From Mariannaea sp. PMI_226 (lineage: Eukaryota > Ascomycota > Sordariomycetes > Hypocreales > Nectriaceae), in the NCBI GenBank assembly GCA_024336345.1, contig JANFOG010000008.1, forward strand, positions 1,550,001 through 1,614,000: a stretch of DNA of 64,000 nt. Reading direction: 5' to 3'. The notes under the pieces are model-generated. The model ran no database searches. It had not been told where the DNA came from and saw nothing but the letters and a program-made list of their open reading frames with translations. Positions within the stretch are counted from its first letter, which is position 1; each line of letters opens with the position of its first letter. A program made the translations under genes and the position numbers. Shown here piece after piece: positions 1 to 10,433 of this stretch.

Positions 1-995
1 GTGAAATGGGGAAAAGTCTCGTCTGCTTCGTTGCAACAGAGTGCCATATTATCCATTCCCAATCAATCCATGTGTGTGTGTTTATTTTCTTACCAGGTTC
101 TTTCACTATTTATGTATGCAGTATGCAGGTATTTACAGCCACAGCCACGCTCACTGTCGTGCTCGTAGCAGCAGGTTGCGTTTTCATGTGTGATTTTCGA
201 CTTTCATAATCCACCTCGTATCCTTATTACCAATCCCAATCAAGTGCCACCCCCAAAAAAGGGTCTTGCAATGCTACTGTACATGTCTACCTAGTAAAAG
301 AACAACAAGCATAAAAAAAAAATAAAGGTACAAACCCGCTTTGTCTTGGTTGATGATCCATATGGTGTCTGTGTGGGTGCGTGTGTGTCAGTATGTAGGT
401 GGGTATGGCGCATGTGTCCGTGTGCTGGATGTGCACTGGATAAGCAAAGTAGCCACTCGCACGACTTGTCAGACATTCTCGTAAAGTGAGAAGAGAAAGA
501 GCAAAAAAGGAAATACAAGAAAAAAAGGTACACGGCCTAGTCGTAATTCTCGGCAACCGGCACAGGAGATGCAGCCAATCCAAGTGGCCGCCGCCTCAAT
601 AGTATGGGGGTGTATCTGCGTGTCTGCGTCCGTGTGTATATGTGGGTGGAAATATTTACACGACATTTTCAAGAGTGCATGTACTCTATGTATGTACTGT
701 GTGTATGTACGGACGGTAGGGTGATATTGATGAGCAGAACTTGCAGAAGAAGGAAGAGACGGGAGAGCCGCCAGTTTGAACATAAAACCAGCACGATGTC
801 CCCTGCAGTTCCCTTTCGATATTGCCATTGATTCCTTGCTCTGTCATCCCCCAGTGTTCTCAGTTCCTCAAGTCTACCTGTCTGTCTATCTGCAGTTCGT
901 CTTATTCGACTATATACCCCGGTTTTGATATTTCAACTCTTCGTCATTCAACCAAGACCACTTGATCTTTCTAATACCCTTTCTCAATCGACACG
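1..995. other. Non-coding flank, GT-rich, then promoter of the GPI-protein gene
   Basis: No credible gene is seen. Between about 370 and 720 the plus strand is rich in GT/TGTG-type simple sequence, which opens long but meaningless frames on both strands. From about 840 the sequence turns into a pyrimidine-rich promoter and leader for the gene that starts at 996. The left part may be the 3' flank of a gene outside the window; nothing here proves that. Confidence 0.5.
911..916 (+). promoter_or_regulatory. TATA-like box of the GPI-protein gene
   Basis: TATATA followed by CCCC lies 80 bp before the ATG. A CT-rich leader lies around it, as is usual for strongly expressed fungal genes. The strongly C-ending codons of the gene also suggest high expression. 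The role is inferred from position only. Confidence 0.45.
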
Positions 996-1637
996 ATGAA
1001 GTTCTCCGCCATCACTCTCGTCTCCATCCTCGCTGCTCTCACGCAGGTGCGTTATTCTATTTGAGTGATTTCCATCCCCTCACGGAGGGAAACAAGAATA
1101 ATAAGATAAAGGGACTTATACTGACATACCCTTCCATTTGTTCAGGCAAAGGAACTCACTCCCGTTGTTGATTCCTCCGCTCTCGCAGCCGCCTCTTCTG
1201 CCGCCGCTTCTGCCAACAGTGCCTTCAAGAGCGAGGGTGACCGTCTCCACAGCATCCAGGCCAGCATCAGCTCCGACGTTGCCTCCATCCTTCGTACGGC
1301 GACTCACACAACCAAGGAAGTCAAGGAAGAGCACACCTCCGAACCTGACACGGCTTCTGACAAGGTAGCTTCGGAGACGGGCACCACCAGCCGAGCCGTT
1401 GTCACCTCTGCTGCCGTCACCACCCAGTCCGCTGATGAGTCTTCTGCTACGGAGGACTCTTCGTCTTCCGCTGATGAAAACTCTTCTGACACCTCCAACG
1501 ACTTTGTCGCCTCTGACACTACGAAAGCCAAGAGCTCCGCGACCAGCAGCTCCTCGCACGGTGCCGGTGCCATGCCAACTGCTGGTGTCGCCATTGGAGC
1601 TCTCATGGGTGGTGCTGCCATGCTCGTCAACCTGTAA
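996..1637 (+). CDS. Small Ser/Ala/Thr-rich secreted GPI-anchored protein
   Basis: Two exons, 996-1046 and 1146-1637, joined over a GTGCGT...TTCAG intron, encode 180 residues. Residues 1-17 (MKFSAITLVSILAALTQ) form a signal peptide that ends almost exactly at the intron. The body is low-complexity, rich in Ser, Ala, Thr, Glu and Asp, and suited to O-mannosylation. The C-terminus is a small-residue stretch followed by a hydrophobic tail (AGVAIGALMGGAAMLVNL), typical of a GPI attachment signal. It is probably a plasma-membrane or cell-wall surface protein. No enzymatic domain or known adhesin repeat is visible, so the function is unknown. Codons are strongly biased to C in the third position. 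Confidence 0.85.
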
Positions 1638-2779
1638 TCGGAGTATCATGACGAGAGGAAGCAGTAGCAGCAGCAGCAGCAGCAATTCATTTGTCGTCCC
1701 GCCATCTCCTCTTCCTATTGGACAAAAAGAGTGATATCTCGGCTCTAAGAGACTTGCAACTTACTACTACTAATTAGCATGGTACATGCATCTGCCACTC
1801 GGAATGAAGAAAAGGAAAAAAGGAAAACGCACCCTTTTATTACTGGATGCATGGTTAATGCCCATGGATATGGAAACTGATGGATAATGGAAACACCAAC
1901 GGACACGTCACCTTTTTTCTTTTCATTTCTTTCAAGAAGATAAAAAAATGAGGAAAGGAATGGGCCTGGATAATACCTTGTGTAAAAGCATTTCTGTTCT
2001 TTGTTACTCTTTTTTTCTTCTTCTTAATCTCTCTACACACAACCCTTTTTTCTTTTATTATATTTTGCAAAGCTTTTTTTTAAGGCGAGATACATAATAG
2101 ACGCCCCTTGACTATAAGTCAAGCTCATGTTCTGCTTGTCCGTTTCCCGTTCCACGAATTCAGTGATCTTTTCATGGTGGCATTTATACGCCGACTCGAC
2201 CGCAACATTTTCCCTCCTACTGGGTAATAAATATCCTTGTACACACAAGCCAAAAAAAATACCCTTTCTCGATACCAGATCTAAGAAATTCCAAATGTGA
2301 AAGACACCTGGTTGGAAGCAAGAGAGGTACAGTACCTCCATTGAATACGATGTACACAACAACAAACACCCAACAGAAAGAACCAACCCCCCCACCAACG
2401 GGGGAAAGGAATACGAGATCGTCGTCGTCAGCTGGTTTTTGGCAACGTGATTTATTTTAGGGGACATGTTACACAACAGCGCTCTGCTGTGACTTTGTAC
2501 AGTAACGACCGCGAAGCGTGTCCGCCAAGTGAATAAAGATGTGTATTCCCGCACGGACCACATTTAGCATGATGTGGCGGTGCACAGTATGCAATATTTT
2601 AAGATACAGTGTTCTCTCACTAGACAACACTAACATTTCTGTCATCCCTTATTGGCTTTCACTAATAAGGGGTAAATAGAGTGCAACATCAATTTCCTGT
2701 GCTCCGTACCATCTACGGAGTAGTAGTTTTGGAGATGTGATCGCGATAAGAAGCCTCACTTTCTTTTCCCAGTGCTTTA
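1638..2779. other. Intergenic DNA between the GPI-protein and DUF7730 genes
   Basis: A CAG/AGC run follows the stop codon at about 1662-1684. The rest is AT-rich with homopolymer tracts. A 176-codon frame on the minus strand (2033-2563) has no recognisable motif and no promoter-like flank, and I do not call it. A TACGGAGTA motif lies at 2714-2722. Confidence 0.5.
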
Positions 2780-4216
2780 ATGACAGCAATTCTAGTCATG
2801 TCTCTTCATAAGCTTCAGTGTTGGCTTCACGTCAAGTTTGACAAGCTCCGCCATCAGACTCAAGATGAGTCCTTGGTCGCGGTACCAAGAGCTCCCTCGG
2901 CTCTACCACACGTCTCACTAGGTGACCAGCAAAACGGCCGGTACGGCCATCTCCATAGCGCCTTCTTCCAGAAATTGCCTCCAGAGCTCCGTCGAGGAAT
3001 TCTAGTCCAAGCTTTCGGCGGAATCATTGTGCATATGGACCTCGAGTTCGATCACCCTCTGGCCTCGGCACAGTCGAAATCAGTCCAAAGGTCCAAGAAG
3101 CGCTACGGAGAGGTGCCCCACGCCAATCGCTACAGCCAACGCGAGAGCGGACAGAGATGGGATACCTTGATTCGTAACAGCAAGAAGCCAAAGTCGTGGC
3201 GCTGGTCTGGTTGCAGATGCCACCGTGAGACGGAGGACTACGCCCGCCGCGGTCAAGATCTCATGGATGCCAAGTTTCCACCATGGCGAGACTTTTGCCT
3301 CATTGGTTACGGCCCGAGCTGCGAGGAGGTCCCGGGGCTGGAGCCGGGGAAGTGTTTCCTGGGAGCAACGGGCTGGCTTCTAAGCTGCCACATAGCGTAA
3401 ATATTCTTTTGAAAAGAGCATGATCCAGCTCGCCGAAAGATGTGCTAACGCCACTATTATAGCTATATCGAGGGTGTTGAGGTCCTCTACAGCACAAATA
3501 CCCTCCACCTATCACGTCCTATTCTACTTCGACAAATGACAGAGTTATTCCTCCCTCAACGTCTCCATAGCATACAATCCATCGAACTTATATGGGACGT
3601 CGGGCAATGGCAAGGTCGAAACAGGAGGCTGGAAGTGAGCCTATTGCCCACTCGCGACGTTATCACAGAGCTGGTCCGGATTGTGCCAGATGCATTTCCA
3701 AATCTCCAGAAGGCCTGCATTGGTCTTATCAATTGCTACGCCCCGGATGCAGACCCCAACATGCTCGCGAGAGCGGCGGAGGCTGACATCTTAGTGCCGA
3801 TAGACGACATGGTCCGCAAGCTCCCGCTGTTGAGAGACATGTATGTGGGTTTGCCAGAAAGCGTAGTTCAGCTCCGATTAGTCACGGCGTACGAGATGGG
3901 CATCAAGTGGGACGCGTATATGGGGCCTCATCGTGAGAATCATCGTGTCTGGCGCTCCGTGGCACCTGCTTTAATCTCTTCTTCTGACACCGCCAATTCC
4001 CTTGACCATCTTAAAGCCACGGGAGCGGACACGATGGGATACTGGCTCACAATATCCGAGGAGGACATATTTGATCCTGGCAGGTACGCAACTCCTTGCT
4101 TTGGCACCAAGATAGATGAGCCAGCGTGGAGGCCAACGTTTGAACCGAATACTCAGGTCGGTGCAGTGATTCCCGGGTCCAATATATCATGGGTCTATAG
4201 AAGGTGGGATTTTTGA
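2780..4216 (+). CDS. DUF7730 (fungal) domain protein, two exons
   Basis: Exons 2780-3396 and 3463-4216 join in frame into 456 residues. The intron has a GTAAAT donor, a TGCTAAC branch site and a TTATAG acceptor. Across the junction the protein reads CHIAYIEGVEVLYSTNTLHL and then LPQRLHSIQSIELIWDV. The N-terminal FFQKLPPELRRGIL block also fits. These are hallmarks of the DUF7730 family, which expands in filamentous ascomycetes and whose biochemical role is unknown. An alternative start exists at 2798. The gene stands alone between non-coding stretches and its family copy number varies between species, so it is the most accessory-looking gene of the first 10 kb. Confidence 0.85.
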
Positions 4217-4959
4217 TCATTTCGGGAACGGGTTTCCATGGCATCTGCTATGGGAGATACAATAATCTTGAGAAGCGCGGCAATTATTAGCAGCTGTGAA
4301 TAAACAAGAGAATGTTCGAGGGGCGGCCTCGAGTTTTGGGAAGACAGCCATTTTCTTTTTCCTATGTACTGACTAAATGGCGGTCATGACTTGAGCCGTT
4401 TCTAGCTCCATCATGCCCCCTCGAGTTCGAAGCACGTACTGTTCGCCATACCGCACGGTATTCAGCCACAACGCGCCACAGAGCGTGGCCCGTGCGAAAA
4501 ACATTCAATGTTGAATTAGCGGACACTCTTCGCGGCCGCTACTGTACTTGCAACTTTGATGCATTGTATTATTGTATTGTATAGGTCCGTACTTTGCATG
4601 ACTTCCCCACTTGAACAACACCGACAAAAAAAACTACATCTCGACGCTTTATGATTAAACAGGTGGCAGTCGACAGCTAGGCCAAAGTGGTCCTTGCTTT
4701 GGCACCAAAGAAACATGGGACTTGAAAGATGGAAAAGTGTATGCCGGATCTTGACAATCCAACAGAAGAGCGTTGTTCTATACAATTCCAATCGGCTGAC
4801 GGTCGTGGTTCATGTGGAAGCATACCCAAGAGATCTCGAATAAAAATAGGTTCAAAGGATCTCGTGTACAGTACATAGGAATAAAAGGGGGTATCATTTC
4901 CATGCCAATATCATTTCCATGCCAAACCCTGCCAAACACTGCTCACACAGGTTTCCCAT
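4217..4959. other. Intergenic DNA with fragments repeated elsewhere in the window
   Basis: No gene is seen. Two exact short repeats fall here. Positions 4331-4350 recur at 36173-36192 (20 bp). Positions 4691-4708 recur inside the DUF7730 coding region at 4093-4110 (18 bp). A small tandem repeat of ATCATTTCCATGCCA lies at about 4893-4923. The stretch may hold worn repeat or duplication remnants. Confidence 0.45.
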
Positions 4960-6087
4960 CTATGATGTCTTTCTTGCATCTCCCCAAAGTCTGTCAATAG
5001 TCTGGAAGATGCTCGTCACATGTTTCATGATGCTGTCGTCAACTTGACCTCCAAGTCGCTGCTGGATCTTGTCAGGGTGCCACCGCACGCGTTCGTCCTT
5101 GAGACCAGCAGCAAAACCCTTCCCCCCAGCTTCCTCTGACATACCGAGCCCCTGCATGAAGAATTCTCGAACTCGGCTTTCATCAACATCATTTCGCTGT
5201 CCGCTTTCTACCGGCCAGTCTAGCGTTGACAAACTGCCATCCCAGACAGACCAGGACTTTTGGTACGCATCCCAACGGGCGGACCACATACGACGTTGTC
5301 TTCGCTCTTCGCCACGGCGAAGGCTATGCTCCATCTCCTCTTGAAGCTTTCTGTTGTGACGTTCCTTCTCTTCTCGACGCTTCTTCTCTTGCTCGCGCCG
5401 TGCTCGTTCCTCCAAAAGTCCGGCATTTGTCTTTTCCCACATCTTCTGCCGCACGTATGCTGCGTACTCTTCCTCTGTCATCTGCTCTAATTCGCCCGTC
5501 GGCCCAACTTTCTCATTTGAGTACACGTGCACGGGCTGGCCATATACTCCCTCCCAGTACGATGCGCCCTCGTCATCTGCCATTGCATCGAATAGAGACT
5601 CCCGGAAGGCGGCCTCCGGATCAAGCGGTTGTTTCTCGTAAGGGTTTGGAGGGGTAGGGGACCGATGTCGTCGACGGTGTTTGTGATAGCGCCGGTGGGA
5701 CTTGTCGCGGGGTTCATCCTCGCGATATCGGTCGTGGTGACGGTCGCGATGACGGTCACGATCATCCCGTTCCCTCTCACGAGAGGGGTGGCGACGAGAC
5801 CTGTGGTGCTTGAGCTTCAACCGTGATGGTCTAGGTTTTGTCATGTCCACTTCTCCTTCGGTGGTATGCCTGTCATGCTCGCCCGACTCCAGAGGTACAT
5901 CAGCGACCGAATCCTTTCCGGTTCCATCCTTGCGGTCCTTGCTTTCGTCTCGATATCGTTTGCGCTCACGGCGTCGGTCCTCACCTGTGGCGCCAAATCG
6001 ATTTCTAGATTGATCCGAGGTCGAGTCTGGGTTGATAGAGGAAAGTATATGACGTCGTCTCGTGGACTGTGCAGTGTCACCCATCAT
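4960..6087 (-). CDS. NFKBIL1-like Arg-rich protein
   Basis: A single exon encodes 375 residues from the ATG at 6087; the next codon is also ATG, at 6084. Extending upstream needs a TTG start and is rejected. The N-terminal half is highly charged, with RRRERKRYR-like and HRDRHH-like runs as in splicing-associated RS/RD proteins. A glutamate/arginine coiled-coil region (REQEKKRREEKERHNRK) follows. The C-terminal domain ends in VRWHPDK and a short helical tail, the conserved signature of NF-kappa-B inhibitor-like protein 1. Metazoan NFKBIL1 has been linked to mRNA processing; a nuclear RNA role here is inference. No ankyrin repeat is evident. Confidence 0.75.
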   Translation of the reverse strand: MMGDTAQSTRRRHILSSINPDSTSDQSRNRFGATGEDRRRERKRYRDESKDRKDGTGKDSVADVPLESGEHDRHTTEGEVDMTKPRPSRLKLKHHRSRRHPSRERERDDRDRHRDRHHDRYREDEPRDKSHRRYHKHRRRHRSPTPPNPYEKQPLDPEAAFRESLFDAMADDEGASYWEGVYGQPVHVYSNEKVGPTGELEQMTEEEYAAYVRQKMWEKTNAGLLEERARREQEKKRREEKERHNRKLQEEMEHSLRRGEERRQRRMWSARWDAYQKSWSVWDGSLSTLDWPVESGQRNDVDESRVREFFMQGLGMSEEAGGKGFAAGLKDERVRWHPDKIQQRLGGQVDDSIMKHVTSIFQTIDRLWGDARKTS

Positions 6088-7829
6088 GAGAACGCCATCC
6101 GAAACGAAGGAAATCCCGTGCGCAGTAGTGCAGGCACGGTGTGAAATGATGCCTCTCGCCAATGAAGGGTTCAAGTTGGTATTTGACGGAGTAATTTATT
6201 CGAGGTTGACAGTGAAATGCCTTCCAGATGTCGTTGGAAGACATTGAATGATGGGATTAAAGTTGAAGCCCACTTCTAGTGCACGGACCAAATAGGTGCC
6301 TTGCAACCTTGCAAGACAGGCCTTCGACTGCAGTACCTACATGGCTCGTGAACTTCGAAATGAATGGGATACTAACAACCTTATGCTATGCATATATTTA
6401 GTGTTGGAGCTCCCCATGTGATTTCATTTTTCGACTGGTCAGCCATAACCTGGTCGTGCTAGATTCGAAAATAGATGGGGAGTACGCCATTGTGGCGGTT
6501 TGCGCTTGATAACTATAGCACTGGAATTGAGTTAGTCAGTCACTGGGAAGATGGCCATGTCTATTGGAAAGATTGCGATGTTGACTTCTACACCAATCCA
6601 TATAGATTTGACTAATATTAATCTGATAAGCGCACTACTTCAATATGCGGAGAGCGAGACTTGTGATCAAGATCTACGCCTGGGGTCGCTGGGGCATTTT
6701 CTGAACATCTCCAAGTACCACGTGGTATTTAAGGACGTGAACTGCTCGCTGCTCACTGCGTATAGATAGGGGTTAACCGGGTGTTGAACAGCCGAGATAC
6801 GGATTAGACCGTATTATGGAAGACTTTTATTTAGATACGACGGTGGTGGCAACAATCGGTATTGGCCAAATCGGAAAGGACACGGGAATCTAACAATGGG
6901 CATTTACCAAAGTCAAAGTATTAACTATAATGGGTTCCCAAATCCAACAGTGAGCTTTGGTTAACAATTACTCGGTATTACTTGATTTGCCTCATAATAA
7001 TAAAGTAATCTTCGTATGATTGCCCTGTATACCTAGCCCCGTATCTGTAATTACATCTTTAGACAAGGTGTTAGTGTGCACTTGCCCAGGTACTTCAACT
7101 CCCTTCAATATCCCAATTGACAGACAGATGTTAGGTCATAACCAAGGACGGGGGGGGCAATGCTAATTGACCAACGGAAAGTGAAGATAGAAGAACGCGC
7201 CCTGAGCTACGTTACTCGCTCCCCAAATAAAGTGCAATCATTAAAACAATCCAATACGAATACAGTCAGCTTCCATCGATCCAAGTGGAGAGTGAGGCGC
7301 TATCTACGCTTGTACCTGCTGGCCAAGGTACCTAACCCATGGAGATACACAGTTACTATGGTAAGTACCCACCAAATTCCACAGCCTTTTGCCATCATTT
7401 AGGTACCTTCTATTGCCCTTTACCAATTAGCTGCCGTCGCCAGAGCCGCCTCCAGCAGATTTGTTGCCCCCCCTGCTGAAGGTTCCGCGTTCGGGGTTTG
7501 AAAGGTTTAAGCCTAGTGGACGTTCAGGGGACGTTGGGATCTTCAGCTCTCAGCCCCCGTCGCTGGCCAATTGAATAGCCTCCGTGAGGTCGTCGCAGGG
7601 CTGCTGGGCAAAGTACCGTACACTTTCTCCGTACAAATCTGCCCTGGTACCTTTTTCCAAAACCCTGGCCATCTGACAACCTGTCGCAATCATCCTCATC
7701 TGTGAATTTTCTTGTTACTCTCCTTTGACCCTCTTACGATCTTGCCGCTGCAGGATGCGCACATAGCACTCGCATTGGAAGAGAGTACATTCTTTGAGCG
7801 CTGCAGATTCGCCTTCATTCATTTTCACC
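6088..7829. other. Intergenic DNA upstream of the ZIP transporter
   Basis: AT-rich from about 6250 to 7400, with only short chance frames. It becomes more GC- and pyrimidine-rich towards 7830. GGTACC palindromes occur at 7327, 7402 and 7646. The context of the last (GCCCTGGTACCTTT) recurs exactly at 13361, before the F-box/WD40 gene. A TACGGAGT-like motif is at 6186-6193. Confidence 0.5.
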
Positions 7830-9350
7830 ATGGGTGGCATTCTGCTGCTCCTCGGCTTGAGCGTAAGTCGAGACCAACTCCTTTACGAAAATCCCCCCTC
7901 TGGGCTTTCATCCCTCCCCTTGCCTTCAGACCGATCAGAGTTGCTGACATATTGAGCTGTAGGTGGTCATGGCCTTGGCGTATGTGAAATTTACAAGCAA
8001 TCTTCATACAGTATGCGGAAACTAATTAATCCTTCTATAGCTCGTTCCTAGCTGGAGCCTTGCCACTCTCCATGACGCTATCGCAATCGCAGCTCAGACT
8101 ACTTTCGAGCATAGGAGTTGGAATCCTTGTCGGAACATCAATGATCGTCATCATTCCCGAGGGCATTGAAGCAGCCGCTTCTCACTCAGAAGTCGCCCAT
8201 ACACATCGCATTCGAACGCTGGTGCGCAGGTCCCCTTGGAGCCACTATGCGATTCCCCGCGCACTAGACGACTCGATCCCCACGATCAACACGGCAACAC
8301 GCCGAACAAACAATGATGTTGAGGCCCTCATTCGCCGAACTATCGCAAATGTCGATTCGAGAGATCCATTCGAGAGCGAGACCGAAGACCCTGAAGCCAC
8401 CTCTGTACCCTCCACGGATAAATCCTCCAGCAGCAACAAAGACACGGGCAGTTCCAACGAGACCAAGGAGAAGGGAAAGGAATCTGGAACGAGCAAGGGC
8501 GGAGTCGAGACTGACGAAGACACTGAACCCAGCCACAGCCACGATATTCCCACGTTCGAGATTGGATTCTCACTTGTCCTTGGTTTCTTGCTCATGTTCC
8601 TGATCGACCGACTCCCCAGACACGCGACGGAAAGTCTGCATTCAGGCCCACAGACAAGACATATTAGTTTGGACAACCTAGGCGGCGACACCTCCTCCAT
8701 TGATGACGAGGAGGAAGGATTCCTGGGCTCTCTCACTCCATCCCCACGGCGTGCGCGAAGTCTTGCAACGACGACGGGCCTAGTCATTCACGCAGCTGCC
8801 GATGGTATTGCAATGGGTGCTTCGTCGACTACAACAGACATGAAGCTCGGTTTCATAATCTTCGTCGCCATCATGATTCATAAAGCTCCTGCTGCATTTG
8901 GTCTCACGTCGTTGCTCCTCAAACAAGGTCTCTCGAAACGCGCTGCGAGGGGTCACCTCATCATTTTTAGTCTTGCCGCGCCTGCAGGTGCACTGGTTAC
9001 ATGGGTTATCATTACGCTCTTGGGTGCAGCAGGCCGAGATGGTGATCATTGGTGGACTGGCATGTTGCTCCTGTTCTCGGGAGGCACGTTTTTGTAAGTT
9101 GAACCTCTCCACACATTTTACGATAGCATCCATTTCCGAGTTGCTGATACGAGACAGATATGTCGCCATGCATGCCATGCAAGAAGACAGTACCCCTTAT
9201 AGCCATAGCCACGAACACAGCGCAAATGGCTTCGCCGAAGGCAACGCCCCAAGCCAGCGGAAAGTCAAGGGGCCGCAAATGCGTGACACCCTAGCAACCA
9301 TTGGAGGGATGCTGGTACCCCTTCTCACGCAATTTGGGCATCATCACTAA
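7830..9350 (+). CDS. ZIP-family metal transporter, ZIP9/Atx2 type
   Basis: Four exons (7830-7862, 7963-7979, 8041-9093, 9158-9350) encode 431 residues. The tiny first exons rebuild the N-terminus MGGILLLLGLS/VVMALASFLAGALPL; exon 2 is only 17 nt. ZIP signatures are present: an HAAADGIAMGA helix (His about 267) and an MIHKAPAAFG helix (His about 297), which line the metal path. A variable acidic and serine-rich loop (about 95-165) holds a small SHSHD His motif. A SHSHEH motif near the end and a terminal HHH may also bind metal. Relatives of the ZIP9/SLC39A9 and yeast Atx2 branch sit in the Golgi or secretory membranes and move zinc or manganese into the cytosol. Substrate and location here are inferred. 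Confidence 0.9.
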
Positions 9351-10326
9351 GGGGAATGGAAGGGAAAAAGGGCTTCATTTCTTGTATTGAAGTTTACGCC
9401 ATCTTAGCTGTTTCAACAGACTGACAATGATGGCAAACGAAACGACATGACAGCGGGAAACGTGCTTATAGACGGCGCGCCTTGGTTTTTCACAGAGCCG
9501 GTGAGCTTCACTCATTTATTCTTTTTTTTTCTTTTCTTCTCGAATTCGTTTCAACAAAAGAAGTCTCATGGAGTTATACCTCTGGAGGATATAGATTTGT
9601 ACAGCGGTTAGCCTAATCAATGAAGGCGAGGCTAGTATGCCGGGCAGAAAGCCATGAAGCGGAACATGATACAATTGTTTGTAGAATGGAGTTGAACTGC
9701 ACACTGGGAATGAGGAACCAAGTGGTCAACAGTGGGTGTCTCAGGGGCAATCCCGGTTAGGAAAGCTAGAACAAATAAAACTATCCAAATTGGTATTATA
9801 TTCGGGTTGGAGGCGATCTGAGGCTGGATGACGCCTGACGTGACTTGATGGTAACGCCGGTTATGACCCAGAGAAACAACCTTCCAAACACCTAAGCAGG
9901 GAAAGGAAAACATATGCATGGTCATTTGGAAAGGGCCAGCGGGTCAGCAAGCGTGCACACCTTGATGAAAGGGGGACATATTGGTCATAGCTGTATTACT
10001 CCGTAAGCTGTAGAGAGTACGGCGTCGCCTGCTGCGGCATCGAGTAATTACACGCTTGACTCAAATACATAGCAAGTGAAGGCTTGCGCCACAATCTAAT
10101 ATGGCTTGACCACCGGCTGAGATTGGCGTTTACTTCACAGCAAGCTGAATATGGTGCAAGCTAGGCCATGGTCGCAATTAAGGAGGGCTTCTACTGCAGG
10201 CAAGAACTTGGTTGGTTTCTTTTAATAGGTTTGGATCGTTTCACATACAATCCCAGCCTTTGGTTCGTGAGACTTGGGGTTAAGGGGGAAAAAAAAGAAG
10301 AAAAGTGGAAATGGACAAAAAAGAAT
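9351..10326. other. Intergenic DNA between the ZIP gene and tRNA-Leu
   Basis: No gene is supported. Frames on either strand are short and show no conserved motif. A TACTCCGT motif lies at 9997-10004. The minus strand carries a T run at 10317-10322 just past the tRNA, a fitting RNA polymerase III terminator. Confidence 0.5.
10317..10322 (-). terminator. Pol III terminator of tRNA-Leu
   Basis: A run of six T on the minus strand begins 4 nt after the discriminator base. Runs of four or more T end RNA polymerase III transcription in fungi. Confidence 0.7.
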
Positions 10327-10433
10327 TGAACAGAGTGAGATTCGAACTCACGCCTCTTACGAGACTGCGAAAGTCGTCCTTAGTTGAAGATGCAACCTGA
10401 ACACAGCGCCTTAGACCGCTCGGCCATCTGTCC
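10327..10433 (-). tRNA. tRNA-Leu(CAG) with an anticodon-loop intron
   Basis: The minus strand folds as a type II tRNA. Acceptor arms GGACAGA and TCTGTTC pair over 7 bp with one G-T pair. The D arm holds GCCGAGCGGTCTAAGGC. The anticodon stem CTGTG pairs with CGCAG. The T arm GTGAG-TTCGAAT-CTCAC is intact and the discriminator base is A, as in leucine tRNAs. The anticodon CAG lies at 10397-10399 and is followed by G37. About 25 nt between G37 and the last loop base form the intron. The variable arm is long, which fits Leu. A T run at 10317-10322 would end transcription. Confidence 0.93.

Noticed and set aside
1116..1685. 189-codon frame antisense to the GPI-protein gene
   Set aside because: It mirrors the strong C-ending codon bias of the real gene on the other strand, has no motif, and crosses its intron.
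2033..2563. 176-codon minus-strand frame
   Set aside because: No family signature, no promoter-like flank, AT-rich low-complexity ends; probably a chance frame.
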